Part shown: positions 59,810 to 64,000 of the stretch, in pieces
How the letters are laid out: every line of letters begins with the position of its first letter
Numbering within the stretch: position 1 is the stretch's first letter
NCBI RefSeq assembly: GCF_900250115.1
Contig: NZ_LT984803.1
Location: forward strand, 2,507,583 to 2,571,582
Reading direction: 5' to 3'
Length of the DNA stretch: 64,000 nucleotides
DNA from: Cupriavidus taiwanensis
Lineage (GTDB): Bacteria > Pseudomonadota > Gammaproteobacteria > Burkholderiales > Burkholderiaceae
Notes under the pieces: model-generated
Database searches by the model: none
What the model was told of the DNA's origin: nothing
What the model saw: only the letters and a program-made list of their open reading frames with translations
Position numbers and translations under genes: made by a program

Positions 59810-60679
59810 TCAGCCGCGCGCGATCGCGCCGATCACCGCCGACGCCGCGACCAGGCCGAACACCGCCGTCACCGCCACCGACGAACCGAAGCCGGCGCAG
59901 GCCAGCCCTTGCGGTCCGCGCGCGGCGGGCTGGCCGAACGGCACCTCCGCCGGCGGCGCCTCGTCGAGCTCGCAGGCCTGCTGCTCGGGTTCCGGGTATT
60001 GCAGCGGCTCGTCGGAATAGACCGCGGCGATGCCGAACTTCTTCTTCGGGTCGCGGGTAAAGCCCCACTGCTTGCGCAGGCTGGCGCGCACCTTGGACAG
60101 CAGCGGGTCCTGGATCGTGCGCGCGAGGTCGTCGATGCGCACGCGCGTGGGGTCGAGCTGGCCGCCGGCGCCGCCGCAGGTGATCACCGGCACGCCCTGG
60201 CGCCGTGCCCAGCCCAGCATGGCGGTCTTGACCCGCACCGCATCGATGGCGTCGATCACATAGTCATAGCCGGCGCCGAGCAGGTCCGGCACGTTGTCGG
60301 CGGTGACGAAGTCGTCGACCTGGGTCACGCGGCAGCGCGGATTGATGGCGACGATGCGCTCGGCCATGGCCTCGACCTTGGCGCGCCCGTAGGCATCGCC
60401 CAGCGCATGGATCTGGCGGTTGGTGTTGGACAGCGCGATATGGTCCAGGTCGATCAGCGTGATGCGGCCCACCGCGTTGCGTGCCAGCGCCTCGGCCGCC
60501 CAGCTGCCGACTCCGCCGATGCCGACCACGCACACGTTGGCCACCTCCAGCCGGGCCAGCCCGGCGGCGCCGTACAGCCGCGCGACGCCGCCGAAGCGGC
60601 GATGGTAATCGTCGTCGGCCGGGCTTTCGTGGGTCAGCGGCTCGGGCAGGCCAGCCAGCTCGTGTGCGGCATCGTTCAT
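59810..60679 (-). CDS. tcdA: tRNA threonylcarbamoyladenosine dehydratase
   Basis: 289-residue E1-like (MoeB/ThiF fold) enzyme that converts t6A in tRNA to cyclic t6A using ATP. The nucleotide motif VVGIGGVGSWAAEALAR lies near residues 50-66, with IDLDHIALSNTNRQ after it, DYVIDAIDAVRVK, and CGGAGGQLDPTRVRIDDLA. The C-terminal hydrophobic tail (SSVAVTAVFGLVAASAVIGA) is the membrane-associating end seen in TcdA. ATG 60679 gives the normal length. The IS110 element ends just downstream, leaving the gene complete. Confidence 0.93.
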   Translation of the reverse strand: MNDAAHELAGLPEPLTHESPADDDYHRRFGGVARLYGAAGLARLEVANVCVVGIGGVGSWAAEALARNAVGRITLIDLDHIALSNTNRQIHALGDAYGRAKVEAMAERIVAINPRCRVTQVDDFVTADNVPDLLGAGYDYVIDAIDAVRVKTAMLGWARRQGVPVITCGGAGGQLDPTRVRIDDLARTIQDPLLSKVRASLRKQWGFTRDPKKKFGIAAVYSDEPLQYPEPEQQACELDEAPPAEVPFGQPAARGPQGLACAGFGSSVAVTAVFGLVAASAVIGAIARG

Positions 60680-60887
60680 ACGTGAGGGAGAGGATCCGGG
60701 GACGCGGGCCATGCCGGGCAGGGCAATACCGGGGCAAAAAATCCGGCATTTTCCGGCGCCGATGTCAGCCAGTCCCCGACAAGGACGGCAAGCGCGCAAC
60801 TATACAATAGACCTGCAGTGGTCCGTTCGCCGCGCCGCCCCGTGCGGGTAGCGCGGGCCCGCCCTCGCCCAGCCAGGAGCCCGCCTC

Positions 60888-63263
60888 ATGCCCGTGCGCC
60901 GCAAGGTCGTTCTGTGGAGTGTCCTGACACCGGTCGCGCTGATCGCGCTGCTGGTGGTCGTGATCCTGACCTTCGACTGGAACCGGATCAAGCCCTGGCT
61001 CAACGACCGCGTCTCCGAAGCCATCGGCCGCCCCTTTGCCATCAATGGCGACCTCACCGTGACCTGGCGTCGCGGCGAGGGCGAGCAAGGCTGGCGCACG
61101 CTGGTGCCGTGGCCGCGGCTGTCGGCACGCGACATCACCATCGGCAACCCGGACTGGGCCGCGCAGCCCCATATGGCAACCGTGCGCGAGCTGATCTTCG
61201 TGCTGCGCCCGCTGCCGCTGCTGGCCAACGAGATCGCGGTGCCGACCATCGTCATCGACAGCCCCGCGGTATGGCTGGAACGCCTCGCCGACAGCCGCAA
61301 CAACTGGACCTTCGAGACCGGACCGAAGAAAGGCACCTCGAAATGGCAGCTGGATGTCGGCGAGGTGGTGCTGGCGCGCGGCAACCTGGCGCTGACCGAC
61401 CAGCTCAAGAAGATCTCGCTGCAGGCGGAACTCGACACCATCGGCAGCGCGCCGCTCTATGACAAGGAGCGCGACGGCGCGCTGGTCGAGCCGCAGGCCT
61501 CGGCCGTGCCGCCCGGACCGCCGGGCAGCGCCGCGCAGGCAGCCTCGGCGCCGCGGGCGGATGGCCCGGCCTCCGCGCCGCCCGCCAGCAGCGCCGACGG
61601 CCGCTATGGCGTGCGCTGGAAAGCGACCGGGCGCTACAACGAGGCCACCATCAACGCCAGCGGCAAGGCCGGCACGGTGCTGAGCCTGCGCAATACCGAC
61701 GTGCCCTTCCCGATCCAGGCCGATGTGCGCGTAGGCACCACGCGTGCGCAGATCGAGGGCACGGTCACCAACCCTGCGCACCTGGCGGCGCTGGACGTGC
61801 ACCTGACCCTGGCAGGCGACAGCATGGCCAAGCTTTACGCGCTGACCGGCGTGGTGCTGCCGTCGACGCCGCCGTACCAGACCCGCGGCCGGCTGATGGC
61901 GACGCTGCGCAAGGAAGGCTCGATCTACGAGTACCAGAAGTTCACCGGCCGCGTCGGCGGCAGCGACCTGTCGGGCACGCTCACCTTCACCAAGCGCGAC
62001 CCGCGCCCGCTGCTGGCCGGCAACCTGGTGTCGAACCAGTTGCGCTTCGTCGACCTGGCCCCGCTGATCGGCGCCGATGCCAAGCCCGGCCGCCCGGCCA
62101 AGGACAGTGCGGTGGCCCAGCCGGCGGACAAGGCGCTGCCGGTGGCGCCGTTCCGCACCGAGCGCTGGGACGAGATCGACGCCGACGTGCACTTCACCGG
62201 CAAGCGCATCATCCGCGATGCCGAGTTGCCGATCACCGACCTGGTCACGCACCTGAAACTGCAGGACGGCGTGCTGCTGCTCGACCCGCTCAACTTCGGC
62301 GTGGCCGGCGGCAACCTGGTCTCGACGATACGGCTCGACGGCAAGCGCGAGCCCATGGGCGCGATGGTCGACCTGAAGGCGCGGCGCATGAAGCTCAAGC
62401 AGCTGTTCCCGACCATCGACCTGATGCGCGCCAGCATCGGCGAACTCAACGGCAGCGCCAAGCTGTCGGCCACCGGCAATTCGGTGGCGGCGCTGCTGGG
62501 CTCGTCCAACGGCGAGGCGCGGCTGCTGGTCGAGAACGGCACGGTCAGCAAGTTCCTGCTCGAGGCGATCGGCCTGAACGTCGGCAGCCTGGTGATCTCG
62601 AAGCTGTTCGGCGACAAGCCGGTGCAGATCAACTGCGGCGTCAGCGACTTTGCCCTGACCGACGGCGTGGCGCGCGCGCGCACCTTCGTGCTCGACACGC
62701 ATGACGCGGTGATCGAGACCACCGGCGGCATCGACCTGCGCAGCGAGCGGCTGGCGCTGACCATCCACCCGGACTCCAAAGGCCTGCGGGTGTTCTCGCT
62801 GCGTTCGCCACTGTATGTAGGCGGCACCATGAAGAACCCGCGCGTCAGCCCCGACATCGGCGTGCTGGCGCTGCGCGCCGGCGGCGCGCTGTCGCTGGCG
62901 CTGCTGGCACCGGTCGCAACCGCGGTGCTGCCGCTGCTCGACCTCTCCCCCGGCGGTGACGACACGCAGTGCGCCAGGCTGCTGGCGGAACTGCGCAAGC
63001 GCCCCACCGCGCCACCGCCCGGCAAGACCTACCAGGACCCGAAGGCAGCCGCGGCGCCCGCCGAGCCTGCCGCTGCCGCCGCAACGGCCCGCCCGGGGGC
63101 GACGGCCACCAGCCGGCCCGCTGCGCCGGCCACCGCCGCGACGCGTCCCGCCCCGCCCGCCGCCACCGCGCCGCGCGAGCCGCCCGCGCCCTCGGGCCAG
63201 CGCCCGCCGCAGCGCGCGCCGCAGCGTCCGGCCAACGACCGGTCGTTCTACCAGGGCGGCTGA
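60888..63263 (+). CDS. AsmA family protein
   Basis: 791-residue AsmA-family protein anchored in the inner membrane by one N-terminal helix (residues about 8-28), with a long periplasmic beta-rich part. AsmA-like proteins are linked to lipid transport to the outer membrane and outer-membrane assembly. Conserved segments include NRIKPWLNDRVSEAIGRPFA near the start, MKLKQLFPTIDLMRASIGEL in the AsmA_2 region, and VGGTMKNPRVSPDIGVLALR at the end of that domain. The last 85 residues are Pro/Ala rich and look disordered. An additional Pro/Ala-rich insert is at about residues 203-240. CCAGGAG precedes ATG 60888. Confidence 0.9.
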   Translation: MPVRRKVVLWSVLTPVALIALLVVVILTFDWNRIKPWLNDRVSEAIGRPFAINGDLTVTWRRGEGEQGWRTLVPWPRLSARDITIGNPDWAAQPHMATVRELIFVLRPLPLLANEIAVPTIVIDSPAVWLERLADSRNNWTFETGPKKGTSKWQLDVGEVVLARGNLALTDQLKKISLQAELDTIGSAPLYDKERDGALVEPQASAVPPGPPGSAAQAASAPRADGPASAPPASSADGRYGVRWKATGRYNEATINASGKAGTVLSLRNTDVPFPIQADVRVGTTRAQIEGTVTNPAHLAALDVHLTLAGDSMAKLYALTGVVLPSTPPYQTRGRLMATLRKEGSIYEYQKFTGRVGGSDLSGTLTFTKRDPRPLLAGNLVSNQLRFVDLAPLIGADAKPGRPAKDSAVAQPADKALPVAPFRTERWDEIDADVHFTGKRIIRDAELPITDLVTHLKLQDGVLLLDPLNFGVAGGNLVSTIRLDGKREPMGAMVDLKARRMKLKQLFPTIDLMRASIGELNGSAKLSATGNSVAALLGSSNGEARLLVENGTVSKFLLEAIGLNVGSLVISKLFGDKPVQINCGVSDFALTDGVARARTFVLDTHDAVIETTGGIDLRSERLALTIHPDSKGLRVFSLRSPLYVGGTMKNPRVSPDIGVLALRAGGALSLALLAPVATAVLPLLDLSPGGDDTQCARLLAELRKRPTAPPPGKTYQDPKAAAAPAEPAAAAATARPGATATSRPAAPATAATRPAPPAATAPREPPAPSGQRPPQRAPQRPANDRSFYQGG

Positions 63264-63575
63264 ATCTGCTTGGCGCCTCCGCGCCCTCGCCGTTTAAACA
63301 AAATCGCAACACTTGCCGCCGCTGCGTCAGGTTGACGCATGTTGCCGTTGTGCCGCGCCGCGCTCAGGCGCATAATTAAACGGCCATTTACAAGAAGCTC
63401 AAGCATGGCAAGCGTTGATTGCGACGCGGGCCCGCCCGTGTGGCATCCTTGAGAAGGCGCGGCCGCGGCCGCCCTTGTTTTTGCTGCCGGTCTTGCGGCC
63501 CAATTTCCTGATCCGCCGCGCCTGGTACGGCCCCCGCCGACACCTGTCGCGCTCCACCTCGCTCCGCCCCGCCCC
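63264..63575. other. 312-bp gap between asmA-like and MFS genes
   Basis: Contains a TGCGTCA-GGT-TGACGCA palindrome and a weak promoter-like pair, TTGTGC (63348-63353) and CATAAT (63371-63376) with a 17-base spacer. The rest is GC-rich with no ORF or RNA gene that I recognise. Confidence 0.45.
63323..63339. promoter_or_regulatory. Palindromic operator candidate upstream of MFS gene
   Basis: TGCGTCA (63323-63329) / GGT / TGACGCA (63333-63339), perfect 7-bp arms, just upstream of a -35-like TTGTGC at 63348. No regulator gene is visible in the window. Confidence 0.45.
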
Positions 63576-64000
63576 ATGACGCTGACGCATGCCACCGTCC
63601 CGCCGATCACCTGGCTGATCGCACTGACGGTGTGCAACCACGTGGCCTTCAATGCCAGCCGCGTGGTGGTGTCGCTGTTCGCGATTTCCCTCAAGGCTTC
63701 CACCGTCACGCTGGGCGTGCTGATGTCGCTGTACGCGCTGCTGCCGATGCTGCTGGCGATCCGCGCCGGCAAGCGCATCGACCAAATCGGCCCGCGCAAG
63801 CCGATGATGGCGGGCTCGCTGATGGTGGTGGCGGGCACGCTGCTGCCGGCGCTGTGGCACGAACTGGACGCGCTGTACCTGTCGTGCGCGCTGATCGGGG
63901 TCGGCTTCATGCTGGTCCAGGTGGCGATGCAGCTGCTGATCGGGCAGGTCTCGACCGATGCCACCAGGCTGCGCAACTACACCTGGCATGCGCTGGGGCT
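63576..64000 (+). CDS. MFS transporter (5' part, cut by window end)
   Basis: First 141 residues of a major facilitator family protein; the rest is outside the window. Four membrane helices are visible. The MFS loop between helices 2 and 3 reads RAGKRIDQIGPRKP (residues about 63-76), matching the GxxxDrxGrr motif. The start MTLTHATVPPITWLIALTVC fits ATG 63576. No substrate can be assigned. It lies 312 bp after the asmA-like gene, with its own possible promoter and palindrome. Confidence 0.84.
   Translation, partial: MTLTHATVPPITWLIALTVCNHVAFNASRVVVSLFAISLKASTVTLGVLMSLYALLPMLLAIRAGKRIDQIGPRKPMMAGSLMVVAGTLLPALWHELDALYLSCALIGVGFMLVQVAMQLLIGQVSTDATRLRNYTWHALG

Overview
This is a high-GC (about two thirds G+C), densely coding window from a beta-proteobacterium. 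The closest match I recognise is the main chromosome of a Cupriavidus species (C. necator type). The basis is the complete sulfoacetate operon order sauR-sauS-sauT-sauU described from C. necator H16, the many tripartite-tricarboxylate (Bug/TctC-type) binding proteins, and typical Burkholderiales neighbours such as a ThrB of the aminoglycoside-phosphotransferase fold beside a BPSS1780-type membrane protein. No rRNA, tRNA, CRISPR array or prophage was seen. One IS110-type insertion sequence is present.

Layout. 1-9.7 kb: a ZIP metal transporter (cut by the window edge), an exported dienelactone hydrolase, type II NADH dehydrogenase, DNA polymerase I, a LOG-family protein whose start overlaps that of polA head to head, a small exported protein, homoserine kinase and a membrane protein. 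9.9-15.4 kb: the sauRSTU sulfoacetate module, with a strong palindrome between the divergent regulator and the operon. 15.4-22.2 kb: UvrD helicase, ValRS, GalU and TusA. 22.3-27.4 kb: a minus-strand run (YbfB-type MFS, class II aldolase, tautomerase, threonine aldolase, Nudix, TusA) with a divergent LysR regulator and a textbook LysR box between them. 27.5-32.5 kb: NfeD protease plus slipin, then AlaRS. 32.8-43.8 kb: acyl-CoA transferase, DUF2214 protein, Bug protein, K+/H+ antiporter, TctB-TctA, LysR, a second Bug protein and a gamma-glutamyltransferase-like enzyme. 44-51.8 kb: PhzF, a PPOX flavoprotein, a CoA transferase with an apparently rearranged domain order, GlnRS with an S4 protein, MAPEG, YceI, a small membrane protein, YaeQ and FKBP. 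51.9-64 kb: a conserved unknown, ChaC-like cyclotransferase, ankyrin protein, acyl-CoA ligase, CnoX/YbbN-like thioredoxin, cupin, hemerythrin, P-loop kinase, an IS110 element, TcdA, AsmA and the start of an MFS gene.

How it works together. Most of the window is housekeeping (replication and repair, three aminoacyl-tRNA synthetases, tRNA modification, protein folding) interleaved with small catabolic and transport modules, each beside its own regulator. Four of the longer convergent gene ends carry paired inverted GC-rich palindromes of one dispersed repeat family, probably bidirectional terminators. Other convergent ends use classic intrinsic terminators.

The signals most worth a second look are the IS110 upstream region as a candidate bridge RNA, the apparently permuted CoA transferase, the repeat family, the polA/LOG overlapping starts, and three well-formed operators (LysR box, sau palindrome, and a palindrome inside the acyl-CoA ligase promoter spacer). 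I did not find a convincing wholly new multi-gene system.
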